Assembly: GCF_900220965.1 (NCBI RefSeq)
Contig: NZ_OBQC01000004.1
Coordinates: 62,001 to 126,000 of the forward strand
Direction of reading: 5' to 3'
Source: Ureibacillus acetophenoni
Lineage (GTDB): Bacteria > Bacillota > Bacilli > Bacillales_A > Planococcaceae
DNA length: 64,000 nt
The translations under genes and the position numbers were made by a program. The notes below the pieces were generated by a model. The model was not told the DNA's origin. It did not search any database and saw only the letters and a program-made list of their open reading frames with translations. This document shows positions 35,490 through 45,984 of the stretch, in pieces. Each line of letters starts with the position of its first letter. Position 1 is the first letter of the stretch.

Positions 35490-35927
35490 TTAATTACAGC
35501 TTCCAGGTTGGCTGTTACGCACTTTTGAACCTGTTTCACCTTTTAAAACGTCGCCGCCAGTAGATTCAATCACTTCATCAGTCACACTGTTTGCAATTGC
35601 GTTCGATACTAATTGTAATAAATTGTTCACTTCGAATTGAGATTGTTTGAATTCTTGAACGATTGGTAGTTCATCAATCTCTTTTTCGATTGCTTCAATT
35701 TTTCCTTCAACTAGTTTTAACGCTCTTTCTTTACCTAAATGTTGGAAATTAACCGCTTGCTTTTGTAAAGTCTTTAGTGAAGCAATTTTTTCACGAACGA
35801 ATTGGTTTTCATTAATTTGCGCTTCTGCTTTTTTGAAAAAATCAACTTGCTCAGTATTCGCGATCATGTGTGCGATTTCTTTTGCTTTTTCTACGATTTC
35901 TTCTTTTGTGTATAGTTTTGTCGTCAT
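35490..35927 (-). CDS. ricA: RicA (YmcA), RNA-processing and biofilm/competence regulator
   Basis: RicA (YmcA) works with RicF and RicT in a complex that carries iron-sulfur clusters, acts with RNase Y and is needed for biofilm, competence and sporulation in B. subtilis. The 145-residue helical protein starts [41 protein letters not shown], the family pattern, and ends with a cysteine (GSCN) that may help ligate a cluster. Its ATG overlaps the miaB stop (TAATG), the same miaB-ricA order as in B. subtilis. The linkage to exopolysaccharide and pilus functions in this window is suggestive only. Confidence 0.93.
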   Translation of the reverse strand: MTTKLYTKEEIVEKAKEIAHMIANTEQVDFFKKAEAQINENQFVREKIASLKTLQKQAVNFQHLGKERALKLVEGKIEAIEKEIDELPIVQEFKQSQFEVNNLLQLVSNAIANSVTDEVIESTGGDVLKGETGSKVRNSQPGSCN

Positions 35928-37474
35928 TATACTTCCACCTCATGTCGTTTTACTACTTCAACAAATTCTCCGCGCAATGAATACGCTCTTGTATCCGTAA
36001 TTTTTACTTTTACAATGTGACCAATAAGCTCTTTTGGCCCAGCAAAGTTTACTAATTTATTGCGACGTGTATAACCAGCTAGCATGTCATCACGTTTTTT
36101 ACTTGTTCCTTCAACTAATACTTCCACTTCAAGGTCTTCATATTTTTTCAGTGCAGCTGAAGAGAATTCTTCCACCACTGCATTTAATCGTTGAAGACGC
36201 TCTTTTTTCACTTCCATTGGTACATTATCTACCATTTTAGCAGCTGGCGTACCTTCACGTGGTGAATAAATGTAAGTGAACGCCATCTCAAACCCAACTT
36301 CACGATATAAATCGATCGTTTCTTGGAATTGTTCTTCTGTTTCATTTGGATAACCAACGATAATGTCAGTTGTTAATGCAACATTTGGCATAGCTTCTTT
36401 AATTTTGCGAACTAAATCTAAGAAATGTTCGCGCGTATATTTTCGTGCCATAATTTTTAAAACATCATTTGATCCAGATTGAACTGGTAAATGAATATGT
36501 TCAACTAAGTTGCCACCTTTTGCTAACACTTCAATTAAATGATCATCGAAGTCGCGTGGATGACTCGTTGTGAAACGAATACGCGGAATATCAATTTTGC
36601 GTAACTCATCCATTAAATCACCAAGACGGTAATCAATATCTGTGAAATCTTTTCCGTATGCGTTTACGTTTTGGCCAAGTAACATAATTTCTTGGTAACC
36701 GTGAGCCGCAAGTTCACGAACTTCTTGAATGATTTCATCTGGACGACGGCTACGCTCTTTCCCACGAGTGTAAGGAACGATACAGTATGTACAGAATTTG
36801 TCACATCCGTACATGATGTTTACCCAAGCTTTAATGGCACCATTACGTTTTTTCGGAAGGTTCTCAAGTACGTCCCCTTCTTTTGACCAAACTTCCACAA
36901 CCATCTCTTTTGACATGTACGCTTCTTTTAAAATGTTCGGTAGACGGTGAATGTTATGCGTACCGAATACCATATCAACGTGTTGGTATTGAGTAAGGAT
37001 TTTATTCACAACAGATTCTTCTTGGGACATACAGCCACAAACACCGATGAGCATTTCTGGATTTTCACGTTTATATTTTAGTAAGTATCCTAGTTCACCA
37101 AATACTTTGTTTTCCGCATTTTCACGAATCGCACATGTATTTAATAGAACGATATCTGTTTCTTCTATATTGTCAGTTGGTTCATAGCCAAGCTCCATGA
37201 AAATCCCAGCCATTACTTCTGAGTCATGCTCATTCATTTGACAACCGTATGTACGAATGAAAAACTTACGCCCCTCGCCCATACCTCTGAATTCTTCCGG
37301 GATAGCGAAATCTTTATGATATTTTACTTCTTCTTTCCCACGTTTTTTTGCATCTTTTAAGGAAGGCGCTGTAATAACGCGCTCGAAATATTTGCTATAG
37401 TCTTTTTCAGTTTTTGTATTTGAAGGTTTTGGTTGATTCACTTGCTGACTTGCTACACGTTGTTCTTCATTCAT
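35927..37474 (-). CDS. miaB: tRNA-2-methylthio-N6-dimethylallyladenosine synthase MiaB
   Basis: This radical-SAM methylthiotransferase completes the ms2i6A37 modification begun by MiaA. The 515-residue protein has an N-terminal UPF0004 domain with cluster cysteines ([33 protein letters not shown]), the radical-SAM CxxxCxxC in [16 protein letters not shown], and a C-terminal TRAM domain ([23 protein letters not shown]). The ATG at 37474 is preferred, with AAAGGAG upstream; the frame begins seven codons earlier at a TTG. It has the N-terminal extension common in Bacilli. Confidence 0.96.
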   Translation of the reverse strand: MNEEQRVASQQVNQPKPSNTKTEKDYSKYFERVITAPSLKDAKKRGKEEVKYHKDFAIPEEFRGMGEGRKFFIRTYGCQMNEHDSEVMAGIFMELGYEPTDNIEETDIVLLNTCAIRENAENKVFGELGYLLKYKRENPEMLIGVCGCMSQEESVVNKILTQYQHVDMVFGTHNIHRLPNILKEAYMSKEMVVEVWSKEGDVLENLPKKRNGAIKAWVNIMYGCDKFCTYCIVPYTRGKERSRRPDEIIQEVRELAAHGYQEIMLLGQNVNAYGKDFTDIDYRLGDLMDELRKIDIPRIRFTTSHPRDFDDHLIEVLAKGGNLVEHIHLPVQSGSNDVLKIMARKYTREHFLDLVRKIKEAMPNVALTTDIIVGYPNETEEQFQETIDLYREVGFEMAFTYIYSPREGTPAAKMVDNVPMEVKKERLQRLNAVVEEFSSAALKKYEDLEVEVLVEGTSKKRDDMLAGYTRRNKLVNFAGPKELIGHIVKVKITDTRAYSLRGEFVEVVKRHEVEV

Positions 37475-37681
37475 CGAACATTTTACTCCTTTCAAATGGG
37501 GTTCGAACTATTTATTTTTATTTACATATGCAGTTTGCGAATTGAGTTAAAATTTGCGATTTGCACATTCGAATTCCATTATATTATTATACCGACAAAC
37601 AACGGAAAAGAACAATATGATTACTTGAAAAGATGCGGATTTGACATAATTTACATTGGATTGCATCTGGAAAGGTAGAAA

Positions 37682-38044
37682 TTAAATTTGTTCTTGTGAA
37701 ATAAACTGTTCGTACTGGATTGGATCGCTCTCTTTTAAGATTGTTAGAAAAGTAAAACATAGTTGCACAACCGAATGCCAATTCATACCGTACTGGGCTT
37801 CGAATTGATGTTTCGGCAAGGTTAAAACTGCATTGAAAATAGTTGCGGGCTCAATTTGTTTTTCTTCTAGATAAGTAAGAAATGCCAAAAACATTTTATG
37901 ATCTTGTACAGCTAGCTCTTTATCCTCCACTAATTGATTAATGAGCTCTGGTTGTTGAAGTGAGTTTGCTTTCAAAAATACTTTTTCTAGCTTGGCCGTT
38001 TGTTTTTTCTGTTTTAATTGAAGAAAATCGATAATATTATTCAT
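37682..38044 (-). CDS. Hypothetical cytoplasmic protein
   Basis: The 120-residue product is not recognised. It is soluble and largely helical in appearance, with Leu/Gln-rich segments (FLQLKQKKQTAKLEKVFLK, LPKHQFEAQYGMNWHSVVQLCF) and no export signal. The ATG at 38044 is chosen because AGTAGG lies upstream; an in-frame start at 38098 would add 18 residues. It lies between miaB and pcp on the same strand, with gaps of about 200 and 160 bp, so it may be its own unit. Confidence 0.65.
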   Translation of the reverse strand: MNNIIDFLQLKQKKQTAKLEKVFLKANSLQQPELINQLVEDKELAVQDHKMFLAFLTYLEEKQIEPATIFNAVLTLPKHQFEAQYGMNWHSVVQLCFTFLTILKESDPIQYEQFISQEQI

Positions 38045-38148
38045 ATTTATACCTACTTCTACGTTAGATTCCCAGCTCGCGACTTTTGGGGGATTCATCC
38101 TAACTTCAAGTTTATTCTCTATATTTGGTTTTTCAATTAAAAAGCACT

Positions 38149-38189
38149 AAAAAAACATCGCTCTACATTAATTATAAAGTAGAACGATG
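38149..38189 (-). terminator. Terminator of pcp
   Basis: CATCGTTCTAC and GTAGAGCGATG pair around a twelve-base loop, followed on the minus strand by TTTTTTT. Confidence 0.88.
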
Positions 38190-38199
38190 AATGGATTGA

Positions 38200-38817
38200 T
38201 TAACGGTCTTTGTGCTCGTGCACTGCTTCTTCTATACAAAGCTCAATACTATCAATTAAATCCCGAAGATTCCAACCTGGGATTTTGCCGTGTTGGATTG
38301 CTAACTCGAATGACGCAGGTATGTGAATAAAACCAGCCAACACATCTCCCCTCTGTTTTGCGTACGCGAGTCCTTCATACATAATATTATTGCAAAGATA
38401 AGTTCCAGCAGTATTAGAGATTTCGGATGGGTAGCCAACTTTAATTAATCTATCAATCATGCGACGGATCGGTAAATTCGTTAAATACGCATCGGCGCCT
38501 TCTTCACTAATCTTCGCATCAACCGGGGCGTATCCGTTGTTGTCAGGCTCTCCGTCTTGAATGTTAATGGCGATTCGCTCAGGGGTAATTTTATAGCGGC
38601 CACCAGCCAAGCCCAATGAAATAATGATGTCCGGCTGAATCTCGTTGATGTGTTCTTTCAATTGCGTTGCGGCTTCTTTAAAATCTACTTTTAATATACG
38701 ACCGCAAATCTCGTAATCTTCTATCACTTTTCCAGTTAGTGCTTCTACTACTTGCATTGTTGGATTCATTTTAAAATTTAGGAATGGTTCGAAACCAGTT
38801 AATAAAATTTTTTTCAT
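38200..38817 (-). CDS. pcp: Pyrrolidone-carboxylate peptidase
   Basis: This cytoplasmic cysteine peptidase (C15) removes N-terminal pyroglutamate from peptides. The 205-residue product has LLTGFEPFLNFKMNPT, the catalytic Glu in ITPERIAINIQD, the Cys in NTAGTYLCNNIMYEGL and the His in AGFIHIPASFE. The start is ATG 38817, with GGCGGAAA upstream. It is monocistronic, with a terminator on its downstream side and the chemoreceptor terminator upstream. Confidence 0.95.
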   Translation of the reverse strand: MKKILLTGFEPFLNFKMNPTMQVVEALTGKVIEDYEICGRILKVDFKEAATQLKEHINEIQPDIIISLGLAGGRYKITPERIAINIQDGEPDNNGYAPVDAKISEEGADAYLTNLPIRRMIDRLIKVGYPSEISNTAGTYLCNNIMYEGLAYAKQRGDVLAGFIHIPASFELAIQHGKIPGWNLRDLIDSIELCIEEAVHEHKDR

Positions 38818-38840
38818 TTAATTTCCGCCTCTTTTGCTAA

Positions 38841-38873
38841 TAAAATAGGGTTCCTAAAACAAATAGGAACCCT
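38841..38873 (-). terminator. Terminator of the chemoreceptor gene
   Basis: AGGGTTCCT and AGGAACCCT pair around a nine-base loop, followed on the minus strand by ATTTTATT. Confidence 0.82.
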
Positions 38874-38910
38874 GAATTTTCTAAAATTTTAGCAAACTAT
38901 TAAATTACTA

Positions 38911-40467
38911 TCAACTATTCACCTTAAATCTTTGAATTGCATGTTTCAGAGATTGAATGTTTCTTGTAATTTTTTGGATTTCTTCGTGCATGTCCCGGGT
39001 AGAATTTAATTGATCAACCGTTGAATCAGAAACTTGCTTTATACTCGCGGTATTATGGTCGAATAAATGACTTAATTCGGATGAGTTGTCAGCCACTTCT
39101 TTTGTATTTTGTTTGATTTGATTAATCGTTGAAGAAACCTCTTCAATTTGTGGACCAATTTCATTGACCCCAGAAACGATTTGCTCAAATTTCGTTGCAC
39201 TTTGTACAGTTGTTTCAAAGCCTACGTGTACTGATTGAATTGCATGATCCATGTAATGTATCGATTCTGTTGAATCATGCTGGATTTTTTGCACAATACC
39301 TTCAATGACTTTTGTCGATTGTACAGATTGGTCGGCTAGTTTTCTCACTTCCGCGGCAACTACGCTAAAGCCTTTCCCGTATTCTCCAGCGCGAGCAGCT
39401 TCTATCGCTGCATTCAAAGCTAGCAAACTAGTTTGTTCCGCTATAGAATTAATAATTTGAATCACTTGGCCAATCTCTTTTGAATTGTTCGCTAAATCTA
39501 GCATTTTACTATTCGTTTTTTGAACGGCAAGCTCAATTTCATTCATTTTTTCCTTATGTTCTAAAACGAATTGAACCCCTTCATTGGCCTCATCTTCGGT
39601 CTTTTTCATGCTAGTATCAATCAATTGCATTTTTTCTGCAATGTATTCAATCCCCGTAAAAATTTCCTGAATGGCTGCTGTATTCATCATTAATTGTTCA
39701 GCAGAACGCTCTGTTGCTCTCGTTAAATCAGTCGCGTCATTGGAAATATGGTTTGCAGCCTGCGTTGTTTTTTCAGACGCGTTTTGTAATTGTAGGTTTG
39801 ATTCGTCAACGGATTTTGCACTTTTTTGAACAGTTTTCAAAAGCTCTTTCACTTCGGCCGCCATCTGATTGTAGCTGCGCATTACTTCGCCGAGCTCATC
39901 CTTCGAATCATATGTAGCTGACTTCGTAAAGTCCCCCTGTCCAGCAGAGATTAGCAGTTTCTTTAATTCGCGGGTCGGCCTGTTCACAGCCCTTGTCCCA
40001 ACTACAGCGAAATAAACCACGATGGCAATCATGATAAGCGACACTGCTATAAGCAGTCCGTAACCAAATGAGATATCTTCCTTATATGCTTCGATTTGAC
40101 TTTTTGCGCGATCGACAATATAAAGTTGGGTTTCCTCGGAGATTGCTAGAATATCTTCTTTATTTTGATTGTCCAGCTCGCTTTTTATATTTTTTATGTA
40201 TAACTCCATTTTGGCATCAAATTGGTAATCGCCTAAACTTTTATGTATTTCATTTGCCTTTTCATAATCCTCTTGGTCGATAGCGAGATCAAAATCAGTA
40301 AAAGCATTCATCGCAAGAAGGCGCTGCTCGTACATGAGGACCGAATTGTTTTCCATCTTCCTCAAATAATCCATGCTAAACACAACTAAAATAACGTTTG
40401 ATATGATACAAACAATCATTAGCATAATTAACCGGTCTTTAACCTTAATATATCGAGATAATTTCAC
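38911..40467 (-). CDS. Methyl-accepting chemotaxis protein
   Basis: The 518-residue membrane receptor has two helices (about 13-33 and 137-160). They flank a small helical extracellular domain of about 100 residues (four-helix-bundle type, rich in charged heptads). A HAMP segment follows ([30 protein letters not shown]), then a long coiled coil with the signalling hairpin [38 protein letters not shown]. No C-terminal CheR tether is seen. The start is GTG 40467, with GAGGGGAAG upstream. It should control swimming or pilus-based movement; the ligand is unknown. No che genes are nearby. Confidence 0.93.
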   Translation of the reverse strand: MKLSRYIKVKDRLIMLMIVCIISNVILVVFSMDYLRKMENNSVLMYEQRLLAMNAFTDFDLAIDQEDYEKANEIHKSLGDYQFDAKMELYIKNIKSELDNQNKEDILAISEETQLYIVDRAKSQIEAYKEDISFGYGLLIAVSLIMIAIVVYFAVVGTRAVNRPTRELKKLLISAGQGDFTKSATYDSKDELGEVMRSYNQMAAEVKELLKTVQKSAKSVDESNLQLQNASEKTTQAANHISNDATDLTRATERSAEQLMMNTAAIQEIFTGIEYIAEKMQLIDTSMKKTEDEANEGVQFVLEHKEKMNEIELAVQKTNSKMLDLANNSKEIGQVIQIINSIAEQTSLLALNAAIEAARAGEYGKGFSVVAAEVRKLADQSVQSTKVIEGIVQKIQHDSTESIHYMDHAIQSVHVGFETTVQSATKFEQIVSGVNEIGPQIEEVSSTINQIKQNTKEVADNSSELSHLFDHNTASIKQVSDSTVDQLNSTRDMHEEIQKITRNIQSLKHAIQRFKVNS

Positions 40468-40630
40468 TAGATGACTTCCCCTCTACAAACTCGGATAGAT
40501 AGAGTTTAGCGGAATATTTTAGAGTAGATGTAAATAGTTGGTTAAGAATTTGTTAAACTTATCGCGCTTGAAATATATGGATATTTTAATAGAATAGTGA
40601 GTAAAGGATGATAAAGGATGTGAAATTTTA

Positions 40631-41548
40631 TTGATTATAAAAAATAGGAAGAAGTCTACTGAATTATTGATCTTCGAATCTCTAAATAATCGGATGAAAT
40701 TAGCGGAAAAGGACATGCTAAATTTTTACAATCTACGAAAGGGATTCGAGGGTGAGGTGCTGTTTGATCGTTACTTGGAACAGGTTAGGTGCGATTGTTT
40801 AATCTTGAACGACTTGCTTCTGCAAATGAACCAAAAGACTTTTCAACTTGATTCTTTGTTAATTACATCAGATTGTATTCATGTTTTTGAGGTTAAAAAT
40901 TTTGAAGGCGATTATTATTACGATTCGGCGTCGGATCAACTCTTCCCCAAAACGAGAAACGTTGACATCGTGAACCCCCTCGTGCAGTTGATGCGCTCTG
41001 ATACGTTGTTACGCCAATTACTAGAAAGTTTTGGATTGAGATTCCCCATCAAATCCACAGTTGTTTTTGTTAATCCACAGTTTACATTATATCAAGCCCC
41101 TATGGACAAACCTTTTATTTTACCAACATAAATAGAAAGATTTATTAATCAATTAAGTGCAAAATCATCTACGATTACGAATAAACATAGGGCGATTGCG
41201 GAAAAATTAATGTCTCTTCACTTATCGGAAAAGCCTTTTCAACAGATTCCTAAATTTGAGTACGATCAGTTGAAGAAAGGGATTCCGTGTGAGGCGTGCG
41301 GTTCGTTTATAGTTACTGTTGAAGGTCGCAGTTGCGTTTGCATAGGGTGCAGTCATCGGGAGTCGGTTACTTCAGCAGTGCTGCGCTGTGTGAGGGAGTT
41401 TAGGCTACTGTTTCCGAGTGAGAAGGTTACGACGAGTCGAGTGTATGATTGGTGTGGGGGTGTGGTGGAATCGAGGAAGAGGATTCAAAGGATTTTGGAA
41501 AGTAACTTAAGTGCAGAAGGAAGAAAACGTGGGAAAATGTATAATTAA
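40631..41548 (+). pseudogene. NERD-domain protein gene with an in-frame stop
   Basis: The frame from TTG 40631 encodes a NERD (nuclease-related) domain: GFEGEVLFDRYLEQ, FQLDSLLITSDCIHVFEVKNFEG and NPLVQLMRSDTLLRQLL. It ends at TAA 41129-41131 after FILPT. The same frame continues without interruption as IERFINQLSAKSSTITNKH, then CEACGSFIVTVEGRSCVCIGC, a zinc-ribbon-like segment, and a helix-turn-helix-like end, stopping at 41548. Related proteins have Gln after the LPT motif, so a CAA to TAA change is the simplest explanation. The full product would be about 305 residues. The 165-residue head could still be made. Confidence 0.82.
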
Positions 41549-41576
41549 AATGTTTTCTATTTTATGCAGGTGCTAT

Positions 41577-41842
41577 TGCTCCATTATTACTTAGTTAATG
41601 GACAGTTCACCTGCTTTTTTCATGGGTTTTGTCCAGTATCACCTAGTTAATGGACAATTCTCTTGCTTTTTTCACCTGTTTTGTCCATTATCACCTAGTT
41701 AATTGACATTTCCCTTGCTTTTTTCACCTGTTTTGTCCATTATCACCTAGTTAATGGACAATTCCCTTACTTTCTCCATGGGTTTTGTCCATTATCACCT
41801 ATTTAATGGACAATTCTCCTACATTTTTTCATCTGTATTGTC
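41577..41842. repeat. Tandem dyad array C, 52-bp period
   Basis: GACA occurs at 41601, 41653, 41705, 41757 and 41809, and TGTC at 41630, 41682, 41734, 41786 and 41839. GACA to TGTC is 25 bases and TGTC to GACA 19 bases, except for one inserted base in the last unit. A degenerate unit precedes the first. The 19-base linker is itself a dyad (CATTA and TAATG ends). It lies between the broken NERD gene and convergent korB. Confidence 0.92.
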
Positions 41843-41862
41843 CATTATTCCTTGTATAACAA

Positions 41863-41893
41863 TAAAAAACACGCCCCCATCAAAGGAGCGTGC
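41863..41893 (-). terminator. Terminator of korA-korB
   Basis: GCACGC-T-CC and GG-GG-GCGTG pair and are followed on the minus strand by TTTTTTATTG. Confidence 0.8.
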
Positions 41894-41901
41894 CCAATCC
41901 A

Positions 41902-42768
41902 TTACATAAATTCCTTAACCAACGCCTCAAAATCAGACTCGCTTAAAGATAGATCCGCTTCAACTAGCGGTTCTGCAGCGTAGCCAGAAAGTTTTTCTTG
42001 ATAAGATGGAGTTTCTTTGTCTTGGTAGATGATGCCTGTTACTAGACCTTCTTTTTCCATGACTGTGCGCATTGCCAAATCTCTATCAGAAGAGTCGTAA
42101 TCTTCTACGTCACTTAATTTCGTTAAGTGTTCTTTGAACCAATCATACGTATTTACTTTGTTGTATGTAACACATGGGCTAAATACGTTGATGAATGAGA
42201 ATCCTTTGTGCTGAATTCCTGCTTCGATTAAAGCCGTTAACTCTTTAATGTCTGTTGAGAAACCTTGTGCAACAAATGTTGCGCCAGAAGATAACGCCAC
42301 TTCAAGAGGTTTCAATGAAGGCTCGATTGCTCCACCTGGTGTTGACTTCGTAATGAAACCTTGTGCCGAACGCGGTGACGTTTGCCCTTTCGTTAAACCA
42401 TAAATTTGGTTATCCATTACAACATAAGTAATGTCTAAATTACGACGGATCGCATGTACTGTATGACCCATACCGATTGCGAAACCGTCACCGTCACCAC
42501 CTGATGCGATAACGTTTAAATCGCGGTTTGCCATTTTCAACCCTTGCGCTAACGGCAATGCGCGGCCGTGAATTCCGTGGAATCCGTATGAATTAATGTA
42601 TCCTGCGATACGACCTGAACAACCGATCCCAGCAACGACTGCTAATTCATGTGGTTCAATTCCAACATTTGCTGCAGCGCGTTGGATCGCTGCTTGCACT
42701 GAGAAGTCGCCACAGCCAGGACACCAGTTAGGTTTCACTGAGTTACGAAAATCTTTAAATGTAGCCAT
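41902..42768 (-). CDS. korB: 2-oxoacid:ferredoxin oxidoreductase, beta subunit
   Basis: This is the thiamine-diphosphate subunit of a two-subunit enzyme that converts a 2-oxoacid (probably 2-oxoglutarate) to its acyl-CoA with ferredoxin reduction. The 288-residue protein has WCPGCGDFSVQAAIQRA with cluster/TPP-region cysteines, GIGCSGRIAGYINSYG, the TPP motif GDGDGFAIGMGHTVHAIRRN, and NQIYGLTKGQTSP. Its ATG overlaps the korA stop by one base (TAATG). Such aerobic KorAB enzymes are common in Bacilli. The exact 2-oxoacid is inferred from the family only. Confidence 0.92.
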   Translation of the reverse strand: MATFKDFRNSVKPNWCPGCGDFSVQAAIQRAAANVGIEPHELAVVAGIGCSGRIAGYINSYGFHGIHGRALPLAQGLKMANRDLNVIASGGDGDGFAIGMGHTVHAIRRNLDITYVVMDNQIYGLTKGQTSPRSAQGFITKSTPGGAIEPSLKPLEVALSSGATFVAQGFSTDIKELTALIEAGIQHKGFSFINVFSPCVTYNKVNTYDWFKEHLTKLSDVEDYDSSDRDLAMRTVMEKEGLVTGIIYQDKETPSYQEKLSGYAAEPLVEADLSLSESDFEALVKEFM

Positions 42769-44507
42769 TAGTCAAGCAGCTCCTTTACTTTAGTTTCTAG
42801 TTCACGTGGTAAGAACGGCGTACCGTCATACTTTGTGATGCTTGCCACTTTATCGTGACCGCCAACATTCATTTTCAAAATGTTTGCTAGTTGGCCTGTT
42901 TTATTATTTTCCACAACAACAATCTTTTTCGCTCCAGCTACTAAAGGAGCAACCTCAGCTGCAGGGAATGGGAATAATAAACGAATGTGTGCGTGGTTCA
43001 CTTTCACGCCTTCAGCACCCAAACGTTCTTGAACTTCTTCGATTGCCCCGCGAGTTGAGTTAAATCCAACTAATAAAACATCCGCTTCCTCATGAGGAGC
43101 GTTCACATACACAGGTGTATCAAAGTTTAAGAAATCTAATTTTCGGAAACGTTTGTCCATTTGGATATGACGGTTACCTGGTGCTTCATTTGGTTTACCT
43201 GTTTCATCGTGCTCAACACCTGTTACATGGTGAATTCCGTTTGGCGTACCTGGGAATACACGTGGTGAAATGCCGTCATCCGTATTTTCAAAACGTTTAA
43301 AGTAATCTTTATTTTCCGGCTCAGGTAGTTCGCTTTCAACGATTTTACCGCGGCGGATTTCAATTTTAGAATAATCAAATGGATCAGCAGTTTGTTTACC
43401 AAGTGCCAATTGTAAGTCAGTCAACACGATAACTGGTAATTGCAATTCCTCTGCAATGTTAAATGCCTGAATTGTATCAAAGAACGCTTCTTCTATAGTT
43501 GACGGTGCAATTACTACTTTTGGAATTTCTCCGTGCGTACCATAGAACATCGCCATTAAGTCAGATTGTTCTTGTTTCGTAGGAAGACCCGTTGATGGAC
43601 CTCCACGTTGCGTGTCAAAGATTACCAATGGTTGTTCTGTCATACCAGAAAGACCGATGGATTCCATCATTAACGATAAACCAGGTCCAGCTGATGCAGT
43701 AAATGCACGAACACCACCGTAGTTTGCACCGATTGCCATTGTAGCAGCAGCGATTTCGTCTTCTGTTTGAATAACTGCTCCACCAAATTGAGGAAGCTTT
43801 TTAATCATATACTCCATAATTTCTGAAGCTGGTGTAATTGGGTAAGCTGCCATGAAGCGAGAACCTGCAGCTAAAGCTCCAAGGGCAACCGCATCATTCC
43901 CGATGACGAACATACGACGTTTTCCGTCAGCAGGCTCTAATTCCCACTCACCTACACGCTCTCCAAGCAGTTCACTCATCACATCGTGACCGCGCTGAAT
44001 CGCTTCCATGTTCTTTTTAACCACTTCTTCGCCTTTACGGCCGAAGATTTCGTCTACTACACTTTGGAATACTTTATTGTCCAAGTTTAATAAAGCACTA
44101 GTAGCACCAATTGCTACCATGTTTTTCATCAATGAAGTACCTAGTTCTGAAGCAATTTCCGTAAATGGTACAGCAAATAACGGTGCTTTTGAATCTTCAG
44201 GTTTTACCGGTTCAAATTTTGCATCCGCTAAAATAATACTTTTTTCAGTTAATTCTTTATAGTTAACGTCGATTGTTTCTTGATCGAAAGCAACTAATAT
44301 ATCTAAATCATCCGCAATTGCACGGACTTGAGTAGGTCGTACTGTAATTTTATTGTTCGTATGGCCACCTTTAATGCGAGAAGAGAAATGACGGTAACCG
44401 TATAGGTGATAGCCTAAACGATTCATTGCCATTGAGAAAATTTCACCCGTACTCTCAATACCTTCCCCCTGTTGCCCACCGACTTTCCACGAAAGCTGAT
44501 GTAACAT
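42768..44507 (-). CDS. korA: 2-oxoacid:ferredoxin oxidoreductase, fused gamma-alpha subunit
   Basis: The 579-residue protein fuses the gamma domain (about 1-180, WKVGGQQGEGIESTGEIFSMAMNRLGYHLYG) to the alpha pyrimidine-binding part (about 200-430, FMAAYPITPASEIMEYM, TEDEIAAATMAIGANYGGVRAFTASAGPGLSLM) and a transketolase-C-like end (about 480-579). The YPITP motif is the substrate-contacting signature of this superfamily. It forms the enzyme with KorB, and translation appears coupled. The start is ATG 44507, with AAGGAG upstream. The upstream gap of 385 bp is divergent. Confidence 0.93.
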   Translation of the reverse strand: MLHQLSWKVGGQQGEGIESTGEIFSMAMNRLGYHLYGYRHFSSRIKGGHTNNKITVRPTQVRAIADDLDILVAFDQETIDVNYKELTEKSIILADAKFEPVKPEDSKAPLFAVPFTEIASELGTSLMKNMVAIGATSALLNLDNKVFQSVVDEIFGRKGEEVVKKNMEAIQRGHDVMSELLGERVGEWELEPADGKRRMFVIGNDAVALGALAAGSRFMAAYPITPASEIMEYMIKKLPQFGGAVIQTEDEIAAATMAIGANYGGVRAFTASAGPGLSLMMESIGLSGMTEQPLVIFDTQRGGPSTGLPTKQEQSDLMAMFYGTHGEIPKVVIAPSTIEEAFFDTIQAFNIAEELQLPVIVLTDLQLALGKQTADPFDYSKIEIRRGKIVESELPEPENKDYFKRFENTDDGISPRVFPGTPNGIHHVTGVEHDETGKPNEAPGNRHIQMDKRFRKLDFLNFDTPVYVNAPHEEADVLLVGFNSTRGAIEEVQERLGAEGVKVNHAHIRLLFPFPAAEVAPLVAGAKKIVVVENNKTGQLANILKMNVGGHDKVASITKYDGTPFLPRELETKVKELLD

Positions 44508-44892
44508 GATAACAACTCCTTAAAATCCATCTTTAATATTTCCTACATAAATATAACATGTCAATGTTCGGTAAGTAATCGAAAATCTTCTATTAAAAAC
44601 AAATTCAGACCTTTGACCGAATGGTGTGTTCACGAATTTGTAAATAGTATGAACAATTTCCTTCAAACAAATGAAAATAAAATAAATCCCACTTCATTAT
44701 TCTGAAAAAATTCACTTTAATTTTTAATTGAAAAAGCATTGTTTGTTCATGATTGGCAATATATCATAGATAAATAGGAGATATTACCAAAAAGTTCTAG
44801 GTAAATAGTAATTTTGAACTTTTATTCATATATCTCTATCTTTAGTTTCATATAATTGAATAAATACTTTAGAAAGTGAGAGAAGAACTAAA
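44508..44892. other. Divergent intergenic region, no gene seen
   Basis: The 385 bp between korA (minus) and the zinc-ribbon gene (plus) are AT-rich. No coding frame with a ribosome site, no clear hairpin and no member of the repeat families was found. Promoters for both genes must lie here, but no strong pair of boxes stands out. Confidence 0.5.
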
Positions 44893-45927
44893 ATGAAGAA
44901 TTGTTTCGCATGTGGGAACGTCCAGGAAACTGGGAATTTCTGCGCTAAATGTGGTGGTACATTAACCGAAGCCGCTACGACAAATACCGGTGGTGCACCG
45001 AATCAAAATCCAAATCCACCGTTGGGGCAACAAGGATATCCGGTTCAACCTAGTCAACCAACGCCGAACTTCCAACAGCAGGGGCAACCAGCTCAATCTG
45101 GTCAACCAGGACAGCCGGGTCAGCCAGGACACCTAGGTCAACCGGGTCAGCCAGGGCAACCGGGGCAACCAAACTTTCAACAACCGCCATTCCAACAACA
45201 AGGCCAACCATTCCAACAACAACCGTTTCAGCAACCTGGCCAACAATATCAGCAACACCAGCAACATCAACAATTCCAACAAGCTGGGCCAGCACAACCA
45301 AATGTGCACATTGAAAAGGTAAAAGACCAATCAAAAATGTACTTTAACTATTTTCTAACTTATTTAAAACAACCTTCATCCATCTTTGGTACAGGTGAAC
45401 GTCAATTTACAAACGGACTTATTTCAATAATTATTTATTCATTGATTATTGGTCTTTCTTTATTTGTTTTTGCAAATGCGCTTGCTGGATTCTTTGTAGA
45501 CACAGGTGCGATTTTCTTTAACGCATTTGGTGGAGGGTTAATCTTTACCCTTGCAATTTTTGCGATAATCGTCATTTCATTACTCATCGTAGCAAAATTA
45601 TTTGGTCCAGACTCGTCATGGAAAGAAATCGTCAGTTTACTAGGTACACTTAGTATTCCATCAATCCTTTTAGCAATTCTTTCACTGTTCTTCTTCTTAG
45701 TGAAATCGTATGAGTTTGGCTATTGGTTATTTTTAATTTCATTAGTTTTAATCATTTCTGCAATACCGTTATTCATTATCACAAAACTTTTAACAATTCG
45801 CTCAAAAAGTTTAGATTCATTTTACTCATATTTAGTGTATATTGTTATTTTCTCAATCCTGTTTTACTTACTAAATACAATCGTTTGGAACAACACAGTA
45901 GGAAAATATATGGATTTCTTTATGTAA
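44893..45927 (+). CDS. Zinc-ribbon, Q/P/G-rich, multi-helix membrane protein
   Basis: The 344-residue protein begins with a four-cysteine zinc ribbon (CFACGNVQETGNFCAKCGG). A low-complexity stretch follows (about 35-140), built of QPGQPGQ-like and FQQQ/PFQQ repeats. About six membrane helices (about 175-340) resemble Yip1/DUF-type transporters or regulators. The start is ATG 44893, with GTGAGAGAAG upstream. The next gene, 57 bp downstream, also starts with a zinc ribbon, so the two probably form one operon for a membrane-stress function. No enzyme motif is visible. The repeat tract is likely to vary in length between strains. Confidence 0.7.
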   Translation: MKNCFACGNVQETGNFCAKCGGTLTEAATTNTGGAPNQNPNPPLGQQGYPVQPSQPTPNFQQQGQPAQSGQPGQPGQPGHLGQPGQPGQPGQPNFQQPPFQQQGQPFQQQPFQQPGQQYQQHQQHQQFQQAGPAQPNVHIEKVKDQSKMYFNYFLTYLKQPSSIFGTGERQFTNGLISIIIYSLIIGLSLFVFANALAGFFVDTGAIFFNAFGGGLIFTLAIFAIIVISLLIVAKLFGPDSSWKEIVSLLGTLSIPSILLAILSLFFFLVKSYEFGYWLFLISLVLIISAIPLFIITKLLTIRSKSLDSFYSYLVYIVIFSILFYLLNTIVWNNTVGKYMDFFM

Positions 45928-45984
45928 ATAAGACGTAGTAGTGTCCTGGAAGTTTCTAAAATAAAAATTGAAGAGGTTTCAACT

